A DNA stretch of 64,000 nt from Anisodus tanguticus (GCA_034509755.1 CM067543.1:19716954-19780953); one strand, 5' to 3'. Positions 32,011 through 44,941 are shown, counted from the first letter of the stretch. Numbers and translations: made by a program. Notes: a model not told the origin generated them from the letters alone.

Positions 32011-33403
32011 ATAGGAAGTTTTGCTTATGTTGAAGAAGATTAGAGGACCATGACGAAGGAAATTCACCGACTAGCCAATCTAGGAGTCTGACTCATGGAC
32101 TCCGAAGATGTTGTTGTTGTTGTTTAGAACAAGTCTGAATCTTCCTTAGTAGCCGAAGTGAAGGAGAAACAATTTAATGATCCCTATTTATTGTAGCTGA
32201 AAGAGAAGAATCTCAAACATAAGACTACAACTTTTGAACAAGGGGGAGATGACGGTACCCTGAGGTACTAAGGCAGGAAATGTGTTCCAGATGTGGACAG
32301 ACTCAGAAAGAGAATCATGGCAGAAGCACATAATTTCTGGTATTCTATTCTCCCAGGTTCAGCAAATATGTATCATGATCGTAAAGAGATTTATTGGTGG
32401 AATGATATGAAAAGGGATTTAGAAAAATTTGTAGCCAAGTGTCTAAATTGTCAGCATGTGAAAGTCCAGCACCAGAGGCCTGGTGGGTTGGCTCAGAATA
32501 TTGATATTCCTATTTGAAAGTGGTAGATGATAAATATGGACTTCATAAAAGGTCTACCTCGCTCATCCAGAAGACATGATTCAATTTGGGTGATAGTGGA
32601 TCAACTTACTAAATCAACCTACTTTTTGCCAGTCAAGACCACAAATTCAGCAGAAGATTATGCTAAGTTGTATATCTGAGAAATTGTCAAGCTTCATGGG
32701 ACCGAGTGTCCATTATTTTGTATCGTGGTGCTCAGTTCACAATGCACTTTTGGAAGTCCTTTTAGAAAGGATTGGGTACCAAGGTAAATCTCAGTGCAAC
32801 TTTTCATCCTCAGACAGATGTCCAGGCAAAGTGTACTATTTAGACCTTTGAGGATATATAGAGGGCATGTGTGCTTAATTTTAAAGGTAATTGGGATGAT
32901 CACTTTTCTCTCATTGAATTTTCTTGTAATAACAGTTACCATGCTAGTATCCAGATGGCACCGTTCAAACATTTGTATGGACGAAGGTGTAGATCATCAA
33001 TTGTTTGGTTAAGTTGGTGAAGCAAAATTTTTAGGACCAGACTTGGTACATCATGCTATGGAAAATGTCAAGTTGATTCAGGTGCATTTGAAAAGCTCAG
33101 AGTCGCCAGAACTCCTATTCGGATATGAGGCGTACAGATTTAGACTTTCAAGTTGATGATTAGGTGTTTTTGAAAGTTTTACCTATGAAAGGTGTCATGA
33201 GGTTTGGAAAGAAAGGGAAGCTCAGTCCTAGATATATCGGACCAGGCATGATTTTGAGAAGAATTAATCAAGTGGCTTATGAGCTTGAATTGCCACAAGA
33301 CTTAAATGTTGTGCATCTAGTGTTTCATTTATCTATGTTGAAGAAATGTATGGGAGATCTATCGTTGGTTGTCCCCACCGAAGGAATTAATATTTTAACT
33401 TAA
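32011..33403 (+). pseudogene. Gypsy integrase, zinc domain to C-terminal part
   Basis: 32293-32517 gives the H2C2 zinc domain (IMAEAHNFWYSILPGSANMY, FVAKCLNCQHVKVQHQRPGG). About 32520-32690 gives the core start (NMDFIKGLPRSSRRHDSIWV, with the first catalytic Asp). The next parts are frameshifted. 33164-33403 gives the C-terminal part (GKLSPRYIGPGMILRRINQV, LNVVHLVFHLSMLKKC), ending at a stop soon after VVPTEGINI. The usual chromodomain-like tail is absent. Integrase would insert the DNA copy in the nucleus. Confidence 0.85.
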
Positions 33404-33571
33404 GGCTTTAAAATCTCAAAAAGTGACCACGAACTCTGGCGACCAAAAATGAATTTTCCATTCAAAATAGTTTTTCCTCAACTCAAGTAACTTAAATCTA
33501 GAAAACCCAATAAAAAAGACTCAAACTTGACCTTCAATTTCTTATTTTTCCGAAAACTCAACCTAGGGTAA

Positions 33572-33587
33572 CCCCCCCCCCCCCCCC
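33572..33587 (+). repeat. Poly-C tract (16 C)
   Basis: Sixteen consecutive cytosines inside the minus-oriented LTR. Confidence 0.9.
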
Positions 33588-34769
33588 AAATTTTCCTACA
33601 CTCAACCATAAAATCGACACTAAATAATGTAAGAAATTAATGGAGTACCATGAAATAAGGTTTATATTCTTGCCCCAAATAAATACGAGAACAATACCTA
33701 TTAAATCACCTCAATCCGAACTCTCAAACTTATGCTAAAAAAGTGACTATATATATTTCCAAACAAAGTGAAAAAATGCAGTAGTTGTCTCAGCCCGAAT
33801 CAGATGCTAGATAATCATGAAACTAACATTTGACAAGTCTAATATGATATGTGCAAGAGTCCATCCAAGATAGCCTTTTGAGTCACCCAATTTGGCCTTA
33901 AAATGAGAGAGATGTGATGTTTTAAAGTTTTAAAGGAATTCTGAAATTTATGGACGAAAATAGGGGTAAAATCAACATTTTCAGAAAAGTTGCAATTGCT
34001 GTCAAAAAAACTAGCACAATAGTCTGTGCTAAAATGGCCATAACTCCTTGCACAGATGTCGAAATCATGAACGGTTTGAACCCGTAAAACTATATTCAAA
34101 GGGATACAACTTTCATCAAGACATGATCATCAAATTCTTTATAGATTTTGATAAATTCACTACTAAATTAAGAAAAAAACACATTTCAGTGCTTTTGAGT
34201 TTTCTTCAAACGCGTCGAAACTCATTCAGAACCTCTCGAACACAAACCAAGTATGTAACTTGAGTATAAAAGACTCTATAAACTTGCTCGCACACTCAAA
34301 AACTGATCTGAAATCATTAAGGTGCGCTTTTCTACAAAAGCACATTAACTTTCTCAAAAATTCAGCCTTTGAGACAAAATGTCCAAAACCTTTCTGAACC
34401 CCTTCGGACGCAAATCACCTACCCAACTAAGTCATAAAATATGTTATGTACCTTATGAAACTATCGGCATTTAATTACGGGCACATTTACCCAAAAGTCA
34501 ACTTTTTGTCAAACTTCTTAAACTTAGAACTTCAAAATTCCAAAATTTAGATTTTCTTCTCCGATTCTCATCTGATCGCCACAGGAATGGTGTCAATAAC
34601 TCAACCAAGTGATAAATCACATTATGGACCTAATGGAATCGATCTTAAACACGAATGCATTTATCTCTGATGTTGACTTTGGTCAATCATTCTCATTTTT
34701 TAACGTAAGGATTTTTAAAATATCATTTTTTTCTTACCCAAAACTCACCTGCAAGCCTAGGAAATTGCA

Positions 34770-34784
34770 CCCCCCCCCCCCCCC
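34770..34784 (+). repeat. Poly-C tract (15 C)
   Basis: Fifteen consecutive cytosines inside the same LTR as the tract at 33572. Confidence 0.9.
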
Positions 34785-35117
34785 ATCTCAACAAGTGATA
34801 AACATCAACATAAAGCTAACAAAATTAATAAATTTTTAAGCCAAGTCTTATTTCTTCCCGTGATCATCTTTTTACCATAATTAGGCATATAAATATCAAA
34901 ACTGACTTAATTGTAAAAAAAACTAACCAAACGAACTCTAAAATTAGTTCTGTCAATTTCTATAAGTCATAAATAATATTACAAATCCAATGAAATCTTC
35001 AGGCCGCTAATTTGCACAAGTTTTCTTAAACGAGTAATTAATCTAAATAATTAAATATCGAGATTTCCAAAATAAAACCTTCTCCTAAAGTGTACCAAAT
35101 GATATTCCTTTGACTTC

Positions 35118-35219
35118 AAATGATGATCGAGTCATTACACCTTTGGTGGTAGATGACACGTAAAATAGAGCATCAGTTCTGAAAATGATGATCGAGTCAT
35201 TACACCTTTGGTGGTAGAT
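35118..35219 (+). repeat. 37-bp direct repeat spanning an LTR edge
   Basis: Positions 35118-35154 and 35183-35219 are identical over 37 bases. Each copy holds the last 22 bases of the LTR (to ...CATTACA) plus 15 bases of flank (CCTTTGGTGGTAGAT). The copies are 65 bp apart. LTR edge plus flank was duplicated together. Confidence 0.85.
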
Positions 35220-37260
35220 ACATACTTATCTCTCGTGTGCTACAAACCATGTCAATATATCTCCTTTCAGTTATGCATCCACCTAAAAGAGTTATCAATC
35301 AACTACATAAGTTGTTTGCCAAAGTTCTTTTGGTGTAAATCAGAACAGGTATCAGGCAAACATTAGGTAGCTTGGGACAACATGTGCTTACCAAATAATT
35401 AAGGAGGTCTAGGGTTTAGGTCATTACATGAAATCTCCAATGCAATATTTTTCAAGTTATGGTAGAGTTTCAAGACTTCAATGTTATTATGGAGTTCATT
35501 TATGGGTAACAAATATTGTAAGAAACCGCATCCAATTATAGAACAAGACAAGAGTGGATCACATGTATGGAAAAAAATGATCTAAATGAGAGAAGTTGTG
35601 GAACATCAAATATGATGGCAACCTAAAGGAGGCAAGTCCAGTTTCCGATTTGATAACTGGATAAAATTAGGTGCCATATACTTTGTAGTTCCTGATGTGG
35701 CAATTGTAGAAGAGATAGAGATTTTTGAATTTGTAGTTGATGGAAGTTGGCAGAGTCAACAACTACAAGATTTGTTACCTGTTGATGTAGTACACAATAT
35801 CATGGACAATATCAAACCTCCAAAATTAATTGATGATAATGATAATCCATGATGGATGCTTGAGAAGAATGGAAAAGTTTTAGTTAAAAGTTCTTGGCAG
35901 TATTTAAGACATAGGGGCCTCAATAACGAGCATTCAATAATATGTGGATAAAAGAGCTATCATTCAAGATTTCTTTATTTCTATGGAGGGCTTGGAAATT
36001 CATAATTTCAACCGATGATGTTCTAAGGAGAATGATAATATATGTGCATTCCAGATGTTGGTGTTGTATTATACCTAAGCAAGAAACCATTACTAATTTA
36101 TTTCTAACATCTCCATTAGCTACAAAGCTATGGAGGCGATTTGCTTCATGTTCAGGGCTAAATTTGGAAGGGCTACAAATTCAGCAAGTAATCACAACAT
36201 GGTGGCGCAAAAACATCTGTTCTAAACTCAGACCACTAAATTATGCATTACCATCTATCATTATGTGGGAACTGTGCAAAAGAAGAAACATTATTAAACT
36301 TGAAAATATAACCTACAATAGGTTTCTATACAAGGTCCAATATATTGTGTTCAGTTGGTGAAAGTTAGATATCCTTGGCTCAAGGGCATTCCTCCAGACA
36401 ACCAATCTTGATCTGACTTTTGGAAAGTTACATACCAAATATTTTCTATCAGAAAGTGATGAGGCGGGTACCTACAACTTGGAAGTCTAATACTGATTGT
36501 GCCAGATGAATCTATGAATGAGTGCATATGACTTTTGTATAAGATATTTTAGAGGTGATTTAATATATGCACGAGCTACGGAGATTCACTGAACAACTAA
36601 GAGGCTGAAGAAATGGTCTCTGCTGTCAAAGGGAAGCTTACAAAAACATGCTAGCTGAAACTAACTCATTGGTGCTCAAGAAGATCATTGATAGGAAATG
36701 GGACACTCCATGGAAAATGGCAGATATTGTGAAAGAGATACAAGAGGATAAGGCATAACTTAAAGCAAAGTTCACACATACTATTATAGAAGGAAACATG
36801 CTAGCTGATTTCTTGGTCAATCATACTTTTGACAAGCCAGACCTTGTATGTTTTCAATCCTTTGCATCACTATCATCACAAGGAAAAATAATTCTAAATT
36901 TGGATAAGAGTCGAATCCCAAATCTGAGAATCAAAACCAAAAGAGTCATTAACAGATGAGGTTGCTCATAACAAGTTTTATACTACGGTTGTGTACAACT
37001 ATAGTAGAGCAAAAAAAGATCAATTTGCTTCAACTTCACATGGAGGAAACACAAAAAAAATGAGCAACAAGTAGTTACATGTAGATGTTCATCTTTATTT
37101 ATAGATTAGCAATCAGTTTTCCACTCTTCAGTCTTTTGTTTGTTCTAGCTAGTTCATATTTTAGACATTCTTTAGCATTAGTTGTTATACTCTCTATTTT
37201 GATTATCAATACTAACATCAGGTGAAAGCCTAATGACAATTAAACCAAAAAGCATAATGT
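35220..37260 (+). mobile_element. LINE 3' part (RT C-terminus to tail), plus strand
   Basis: Near 35295-35580 the readings (frameshifted) correspond to the post-RT segment 'GGLGFRSLHEISNAIFFKLWW'. A zf-RVT domain ORF lies at 35942-36361. Near 36640-36830 are remains of the RNase H tail (GNMLADFLVNH). The stretch 36960-37260 has no ORF and is probably 3' UTR. No poly(A) run is evident. It may be the 3' portion of the LINE whose 5' array and ORF1 lie at 24970-25860, separated by gypsy insertions, but endonuclease and RT core are missing. Confidence 0.7.
35942..36361 (+). pseudogene. LINE zf-RVT domain
   Basis: 139 codons open: MWIKELSFKISLFLWRAWKF, HSRCWCCIIPKQETITNLFL, LATKLWRRFASCSGLNL, QQVITTWWRKN. 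It is a clear relative of the zf-RVT domain of the minus-strand LINE (22559-22936), which has the same layout 'W.K..P.KI.FFLW..WK..I..D.VL', 'SRCCCC', 'ETI...FL' and 'WW+K...'. It lies just before the RNase H domain in plant LINE ORF2. Confidence 0.85.
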
Positions 37261-37268
37261 GCTTCAAC

Positions 37269-37395
37269 AATTGAAGTTTGATGACAAAGTACATTAACAA
37301 TTGAAATGTTGGAGAGAAAGTGCTCTCAACAATTGAAGGTTGGGGATAAAGTGTTGCAATAAATTAGAAGTTGGTGATAAGTGAATCTATTAATT
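37269..37395 (+). repeat. Second array of ~30-bp LINE-type units
   Basis: Three clear units and one worn unit of 30-32 bp (AATTGAAGTTTGATGACAAAG..., AATTGAAATGTTGGAGAGAA..., AATTGAAGGTTGGGGATAAA...). They are related to those at 24996-25143. No ORF1 follows, so this may be the truncated head of another LINE. Confidence 0.65.
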
Positions 37396-38268
37396 AGGCT
37401 ACGACCTATGCACACAAATAACTAGGTTCTTTGAACAATTATACAAGAAGGTAAAGTTGCGGAATAAATAAGTCAACACAAAAATGTTAGCATGGAAAAC
37501 TCCTTGCGCAAGGGAGGAAAAATCACGACCTACATCTATAGGAATTTTTCAAACTCGAGCAACTCTTAAGGTTACAACGACTTGTACACCTAAGGAACTA
37601 TTCCAAACAACCCAACCCCAACTCTCACTTTCCTCAATAATTCTCACAATTGTTGGCTCTCTTTATTCTCATTTCTTCAATGACTCTACCCAGACAATGA
37701 AGAACCTTACATACTCGACACAACACCTACTATAATCTACTAGGAATTTAAATAAGAAATTGTTAAGTAACCATAAGAACCTAACTATTACAACTCAATA
37801 ACAATATGATAAATCATGATAGGAACATGTACTTTGATGTTGTTGTAGTTGGATCCTTTGAGACTCTTGGTGTTAACCTTACTCTCACGCTATATGTCTC
37901 TCTCTTTGGTTGAAATTAAGCTATTTTTCTGACGTGTTGTATTTACAGTAGTGAATGACTACCTTCAATTCTCCAAATCCATTCATGACTTGATTTCACT
38001 AATTATATGAAAGCAATCCTTACTTGATTAGGATTTCCTACTTTCCATATTCACTCGTCTTTGACAGCCTTCTCCTAATATTGAGCTAATTTCATGTGTT
38101 GAATTTATGATAATATTTTAATATGTTGAACTCAAGTTTCTTATAGAATCAGAACGAGTCAAACTTCCAATTCTCCAAGTCTGCACAAAATGACATCTCC
38201 AAACAATCTCTGTTTGTTCTTTCAAAGGTCCACTTCTTCTAAGAAATTCTTCTTTTATGGTTGACTTT
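37396..38268 (-). other. Probable copia LTR debris, unassigned
   Basis: No coding sequence. Phrases such as CATGGAAAACTCC, AATCACGACCTACATC and 'aactcttaag..tacaacgacttg' are loosely similar to the copia LTR at 38.4 kb ('GTGGAAACCATCC', 'AACCACGACCTATACC'). This suggests a diverged LTR in the same orientation. Limits are unknown. Confidence 0.35.
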
Positions 38269-39599
38269 CTTCACACGTAGTTGTTTAACCTTTGTGACGC
38301 CTATTTTTTGCCTATAGGATGAAACGTGTTACTTTACATGTTCTATGTGTAGCGTATACAGAATAATAAAGAATAGTAAAGGACACAACACTCTTACGTG
38401 GAAACCATCCAGCTCATAAGGGCAGTGAAAACCACGACCTATACCGTTGTAGGATTTATCTCCAACTCCACTACAAAGTGAGCCTCTACAAATTCAAGTT
38501 ACAAACTCTGTAACCTAGGAACTATAAACTCTAATTCCTATCTCACTAATCGACCCAGACTAGTAAGCAACCTTAGAGTTGAACTCCAACTTGAAGTTGA
38601 ATTTGACTAACTTGTATACCTATACAATTTGTTTATATAAAAGTGGATAAAGGTTCAACTCGATAAATAACCTTATACAAGAATCTAGACTTAAGAACTT
38701 GAAAATATTATTCAGTAGAACAACTTGTTTAATCTTCGTTGTAGTATTAGGGTCCCAACTCATAATAAGAACTCTCAATGTAACATAAAAAGTTTTCGCT
38801 CAATATTCTAATTTCTCTCTTTGTAAGTGTGTAATGTTCTTCATGGAAATACCTGATATTTTTACCCCATGGTCTTCATCAATGCGGCTGACCTAAACCT
38901 TGCTTGATACGACCAATCAAGGTAGAAACGAGTTTGAGGTGGCTTAAGATTCTTACACATTCTCACATATTTTAGTTTCCTTGTAGGACTCTAAAATATC
39001 TTGATAAGTATGGTGCGAAATCCTGATAAGTATATCACGGAATCCTACTTCCTTGTACGCCAAGTCTTTACCATAAAAAAACAAATCCTAGTTTTTGCAG
39101 GATTTGTTGGGAACATATTCTTGGACCTGGTTCAAGTACCTGGTACTCCATCATTTGAATCTTTCGACTGTCTGAGCTGGATCATGTTTATATAATTGTT
39201 CCATCAATCCTCTAGTACATTCTGCATATAGCTTTGACCTACTTCTTAAATGTTGGATGGAACATGTTGAAAGACCTATTTCATTCATCTTTGTACTGCA
39301 GCTACCTTCTAATAGATCAATTCCATGGACTTTGTTCATTAACTACTAGAACGAACTCTCTTGTTTTGCATTACTGATCATACTCATCTACACCTCTGAC
39401 TGCTACTCGTTCACTTGTATGAGATAGAGAATGTTTTTTATGATATCTACCTGGTTCATTCTCCTTGTGCGTTGGTTCGTTATTCAGATCAAGCTGCTCA
39501 AGTAAATCAATTTGTTTCATTGAACCATAGACACTAGTCATGTTCAATTGCTTTGTCAATCATAAAAACCACACACTAAGTTTCTTGCAGATGCCAACA
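38269..39599 (-). repeat. 3' LTR of a minus-strand Ty1/copia element
   Basis: The left half (38269-38900) matches 54552-55172 closely, for example AATAATAAAGAATAGTAAAG at 38363 and at 54643. The right edge reads ...GCAGATGCCAACA, i.e. TGTTGGCATCTGC... on the minus strand, a normal LTR start, and is followed by a purine-rich tract on the minus strand. It is about 1.33 kb. The left end is approximate (no clear CA on the minus strand). Confidence 0.7.
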
Positions 39600-39620
39600 A
39601 TTTCTCTTTTTCTTTATGAC
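39600..39620 (-). promoter_or_regulatory. Polypurine tract of the copia element
   Basis: On the minus strand AAAGAAAAAGAGAAAT abuts the LTR start TGTTGGCATC. This marks 38269-39599 as the 3' LTR and predicts that the internal region lies to the right. Confidence 0.65.
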
Positions 39621-40765
39621 GACAAACACTATAACAAAAGAATCAAAGATAATCCTGAAAAAACTGCAACGCACAACATAGCAACCAACAGAATTCCACA
39701 TGTATGGATTAGGTTCAAATTGAGAGATTGTCTTCTGTTGCACAATGAAATTAACATTACCAGTTCATTACAAGTTTTAAATTTTATTTTCCCCCTTTTG
39801 GCGTCATTAAAAAGTCATCTTAGATTAATCAAGCAGACAATATAGAACGCATGGCCATTAGGACTATCACATAAACAACTAATATAATCATTCACTCAAG
39901 TAAGTCTATAGATAACCTTCAAATCAAGAGAAAAGTCATAGACTTAATAAGAGTTGCAATATCTTTTTCATTAACTTCATACAATAAAATTTCATTCTCT
40001 TGGTTACAACAATACAAAATAGATAATTATTACAACATTTAGATACTCCTAAGGATCTAGGTTTGGATAAAACTAGGGTGAACCTTGTCACTTTGCTAGG
40101 AACTATGACCAGGGTAGAAGGTGGAACCTAGGGCTAATTTCTAGTGAATCCTATCTAGGAGGAGTTGAAGCTTGACTATAAGGGAATTATATATCTTTGT
40201 TTTGTGTTTCTTCCCCATGTCACCATCTGGATAACCATTGATCCTAGTAAAAACAATTCACTTTATCAACCTTTTGCCCCCAAGAAGACCCACCATCATT
40301 TTCCACCGATTTAGCCCATGAGGACCAAGACCCTGTTTGTTCTCCCTAGTAGGACCCTAATCCGTTATTATTAGATTGATGAGGGTTTTTCCCTAATGTA
40401 GACGCTGACCCTGATTGCGTTTTATTGCAAGTCTAAAGTGGGTTCTTTTTATTTTCTTTATCTTTATCGCTCCATATGCAGTCGATCTAGTAGTGTCCAA
40501 TAACGCATTTTCTTGAGACGTTGTTGTGACTCTATTTTCACCCAAACTAACCCCTTTTTGGGGATTTTAGAGAATTCCCCCTTTTGATGAGCCCCAACAA
40601 GATTTCCTTCCCTTTTCCCCCTTTCAAAAGGTGTGTAGATTCATTTGGGAGGGAATGGGTGGTTAATGAGGGTGAAGTGGAGCGGATGGTAAGATATTTT
40701 CGTTTTGTTTTTAGGATCTGAGAGAGAGAGATTTGGAGTTTTGTGATGTGAGATATGGAGATATG
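39621..40765 (-). other. Probable internal remnant of the copia element
   Basis: No clear domain. Near 40440-40560 the minus strand reads KCVIGHY-stop-IDC, faintly like a worn CCHC knuckle. The ORF at 40547-40804 crosses into the gypsy LTR and is not real. Purine-rich GAGAGAGAGAG at about 40722-40732. Confidence 0.35.
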
Positions 40766-40770
40766 GTTGG
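40766..40770. repeat. Left target-site duplication of the gypsy element (GTTGG)
   Basis: GTTGG sits immediately left of the LTR start TGTCACGACC and again at 51377-51381, right of the other LTR. Confidence 0.9.
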
Positions 40771-43589
40771 TGTCACGACCCTTTTTCAGGAGCCGTGGTG
40801 GCACCTACATAATCCCATCAATAGGAAAACCATTTCCCAAATCTTTCTACAGATGTGATGTAAATAAAAGTGGAATAATATAAAAACTAAAATCTTTGTC
40901 TCATAAATAATGCGATAGAAAATGATAGTCAGAAACATCCAAAAGCTCCCCCAAGTGATCTAGTCTGGGCATACAAGAGCAATAATTAAAATAACATGAG
41001 TTTGAGTAAATGGACATGCATGCAAAAATTGAATACATAGTCTGAATATGTCTCTCCAATACGAACAAAAGATAATAAGTAGAGATAGAGTATCCACAGG
41101 CATGCTGGAAGGAGAATCCTCACCCTGTATATTGAGGATCACAGCTCTGACGCTACCACGTGGTCCTGCGGAGGTGGTAGGTACTGAATCTGCATCCAAA
41201 AATAATACGGCAAGTGTAGCATGAGTACACAACGTACCCCCGTAGACATCATAGGCCGACAACGATTGAAGATACATAATCAGAGATAAATATCAAGTTC
41301 ACACCAAATAATCCTATGCTAACAGTCAATAACCCAAGTACGTCACATAGTTAACATGTTGTTCACAAAGCTCAACAGTATATCTGATGTCATAGCAATA
41401 AATAACCTTCAATGTTTTGAATCCAACCGTGGTGTCCATAATCATCCAATGTTAAGTTTCAATCACATTTTATCAATGATAGGTCATAAATATGTATGAA
41501 TAAATGCAATACATATGCAAGGTACCTTTCTCAACCTGGTATACAGTACGTCAAGGTTTTATTATGCATCGTACACCCATGGAGGACCCGCGATGTCTAT
41601 ATACCGCTCCTAGCCAGCCAAAATTCCACACATGAATCTAACTAGAGCCTATGACTCATATGTCAAGTCTCAATTATGTTGCAGGCATGCAACTCCGTTC
41701 GCCGCATATCAATATCATCTCAAGTGCCATAATATCATATTACTCTTACATTTCCAATCTCTTAGACCACAACATATCTGTACCACTCTCACATTAGATC
41801 ACATAACCATGAGTGCATGTATACAATGACAATACAAGGTAAGATATCATGATATAATAAGATGGAATCAAGTAAGAGATGACGTGCACATGCTTTCAAG
41901 AGTTCAACAAAACATAGGAAAATCCAAGTCAAATCGGGATATCAATTAAAACATGTCTGGTGAATAAACAAACAATAGCAAACATGGCAACAAGCCCACA
42001 TATGGAAACACGCCCAAATAATCAGCAATCGGAACCAACATAAGGTTGATTCCCCAAATTATCCCATCATCACAGTTCAATATCGGTACCCACTCAGAAG
42101 TTCATTATAACTGCCTGAGTTGGACCCGCAAACACACCCAATACCCCTCAATATTTATAACTAATTACATACTTCTATCGGAGTCTCGAAAAGCTAAACC
42201 GTAGCCTCAAAGCTGAACATGTACGCAACAAAATCAAGCCTATGATATAGCCTCGCTCTTCCTTTGAGCCTCGCGATAATCTAAGTCTATTAACGCATAT
42301 TACATCGTTAAATAAAGCTAACACAACAAAACAAGACTTTGAATATCCATCCCGGGCCCATGCTACCAAGACTTTAACTTTATTACACAAAACCTCTATT
42401 ACGTACAAGGTAGTCACATCCTTGAGTTATTTGCAAATCTAAAAACAATTGAACCTCCAATTGAACAATAATCTAAAAGCCCCAATTTGAAACACTAGAT
42501 TTTCCCACTTTTATAGACCAACTTCTATGATCAAATTAAGACTTATGACATGATAATCTAGCATAATCCAATCCTAATTCATGATATTAACACCATTTGA
42601 TCCTTAAATGTCCACTAAAATTATCCATACATCTCTCTTATTCTCACAATATGCATAACACATCTTCCCCAACTCAAATAATATACTAAACCACCATTAA
42701 TAAGCTTAGATTCATAAACTTAAAGAAAATAATGAAGGAAACTCTTACCTAAGGGTGGAAATTGCTCTTAAGGCTCAGGTTTTTCTTCCAAACAACGTTA
42801 GTATCGAGATAGACTATTTTGGGAAAGAATTTCCTGACCTAAGAATATTTATAGGACACCTGAACAGTGATTCGCCCTATAAAAAACGATTCTACTAGAG
42901 CGGACCCACTGTGGAGGAAACCTTATGCTGGGAAAAGAGTCACTTGACATCTCACCCCTCGCCATGGCAGACCCGACTCCGTTGGGGAGAAAGTCCCCCG
43001 ACTCCTAAATTCCACTTTAGCAAGCCATCTTCTACCGAGGTGGACCCGCTGGACCGGATACTGGTGTCGCCATAGCGGACACCAGCAGATGGAAAACAAC
43101 TAAATCCTTCATTAAACTCCCAAAACACTCCCGGAACCCCTTAGGTACAAACCAAACATGCTCATCTAAGGTAAAAAGTGTTACAAACTCTCTCGTACAC
43201 TCAGATTTACAAATAACTGAGCTAAGGCATACTTTTCAAAAGAATCATCCGAGATAACCAAAAATCCAAAGATTACAAATAAATCCACATAATACCTCTA
43301 ATTGCCTCGGGAAGTGAACCAATGACTCAACTAAGTCATAAATGACCCTCCAAAACTATCGTAAGTGATGGAACCCGAAAATGAACTCATCTAGGCAAAA
43401 GTCAACTCTAAGTCAAACTAACCAACTCTAAGTTTCCTAAATCGGGCTTTTTTATCCGAAACATATAAAATGAACCTCGAGATCTATGTCATCCATCCCC
43501 GCACATCACAAACCCCAAAAAGTGACCACAAAAGGGTAAAATATGCAAACAAGGATCTTTAGCTAAAAATGACCAGATGGGTCATTACA
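40771..43589 (-). repeat. 3' LTR of the gypsy element
   Basis: 2.82 kb. TGTCACGACCCTTTTTCAGG at the left, ...GATGGGTCATTACA at the right; on the sense strand it opens TGTAATGACCCATCTGG. It pairs along its length with 48592-51376. GC-rich 'agcggacccgct'-like motifs lie around 42895-43090. Confidence 0.9.
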
Positions 43590-44941
43590 TCAGATACCAA
43601 TTAAAACAGCATTTATCCTCGAATAGAGAGAAACGAACGGGAAAATGTACCAAAAGTAGTGAACAAACTAGGTTATTTGCTCCGCATATCAGACTCGGTC
43701 ACCCAAGTCGCATCCTTGACAAGATGATGCCTCCTATGAACCTTCACTGAAGTTATCTCCTTCGATCTCAACTTTCTCACTTATCTGTCTAAAATAGCCA
43801 CAGGCTCCTCCTTAAACTCTGGATTATGATCAAGCAATACTGAGTCCCAGGGATAACGTAAGAACTATCGATATGATACTTCTTCAGCATAGACACATGG
43901 AAGACTGGATGAACACCAGAAAGACCCAGTTCGATGTTCTGATATACCTCAGACTCAATTTTCCTCTATTGTCGAATCTCATCACACCCTTCACGGGTGA
44001 AACCTTTAGAAGAACCTTGTCACCCATCACAAACTCTAAATGTCGGACCTTCCAATCTGTATACTCTATCTTCCTGCTTTGCGCTACTAGGAGATTGTCC
44101 TAGATCACCTTCACTCTCTAAGGACTCCCTCAACAAATCAATACCCCAAGGATGAACCTCAAATGCATCAACCAACCAATCGGAGATCTACATATCCTCC
44201 CATACATGGCCTAGAACGGTGCCATATCAATAGTTGAGTGATAGTTGTTATTGTACACAAACTCTGCCAAAGGTAGGTGTTGGTCCCAATGACCACCAAA
44301 ATCAATCATGCAGGCTCGTAACATGTCCTCCAATACCTGAATAGTCAGCTTGGACTGATCGTCGGTCTAAGGGTGAAATGTTGTACTGAGATCTAAGTTA
44401 GTACCTAACTCTTTCTGTAAAGTCCGCCAAAAATGTGAAGTAAACTTAGTACCTCGATCCGAGATGATAGAAATAGGAACCCCATGAAAATGAATAATCT
44501 CCCGAATGTAGATCTTAGACAACTTCACTGCATTATACATCGTCTAAACTGGAATGAAATGTGCGGACATGGTCATTCTATCAACAATAACCCAAATTGC
44601 ATCAAACTTACCCAATGTCTTGGGCAATCCCATAACAAAATCCATAACGATCATCTCCCACTTTCGATCGGCAATGGGCATCTCTAATACACACCACCGA
44701 GACGCTGGTGCTTATACTTGACCTACTGGAAATTCTGACATCGAGACACAAAATCAGTAATGTCTCTCTTCAGCCTCCCCCAATAGTAGTGTTGCCTTAA
44801 ACCATGATACATCTTAGTAGCACTCGGATGAATCAAATATCTAGAGTTGTGCGCCTCCTCCATAATCAATCTAGTCAAATCTCTTACACGAGGTACACAC
44901 ACTCTACCCTTAATCCTCAGAATGCCCTCACTATCAATCAT
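43590..44941 (-). pseudogene. Gypsy integrase
   Basis: 44941-44723 holds the H2C2 zinc domain (RLIMEEAHNSRYLIHPSATK, YYWGRLKRDITDFVSRCQNF). Further on, in broken frames, are WVIVDRMTMSAHFIPV, HGVPISIISDRGTKFTSHFW, QVLEDMLRACMIDFGGHWDQ and LPLAEFVYNNNYHSTIDMAP. The second catalytic Asp (SDRGTKF) is visible. The chromodomain-like tail follows to about 43690. Trp is lost at the usual 'YWW.GMK' position. Confidence 0.85.

Larger units (their letters stand above)
26956..33403 (+). mobile_element. Tekay/Del Ty3/gypsy element, 3'-truncated
   Basis: The order is 5' LTR, primer site, gag, protease, RT, RNase H, integrase, all on the plus strand. This PR-RT-RH-IN order defines Ty3/gypsy. Motifs such as 'PVELRELKAQLKDLIDKEFI' and 'VVHLVFHLSMLKKC' point to the Tekay/Del chromovirus group. 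The coding region stops at a TAA after about 33403 without the C-terminal chromodomain. The 3' LTR is missing, because a minus-oriented LTR (33404-35139) takes its place. Many frameshifts and stops are present. Confidence 0.85.
33404..35139 (-). repeat. Minus-oriented gypsy LTR (left end approximate)
   Basis: The right edge reads GATGATCGAGTCATTACA (35122-35139), the reverse complement of TGTAATGACTCGATCATC. It matches the LTR-start class seen at 43589 and 51376. Phrases near 34210-34330 resemble those near 1-180 and 43140-43260. Two poly-C tracts (33572-33587 and 34770-34784) lie inside. It abuts the truncated integrase end near 33403. No internal region or second LTR was found, so it may be a solo LTR. 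Confidence 0.6.
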
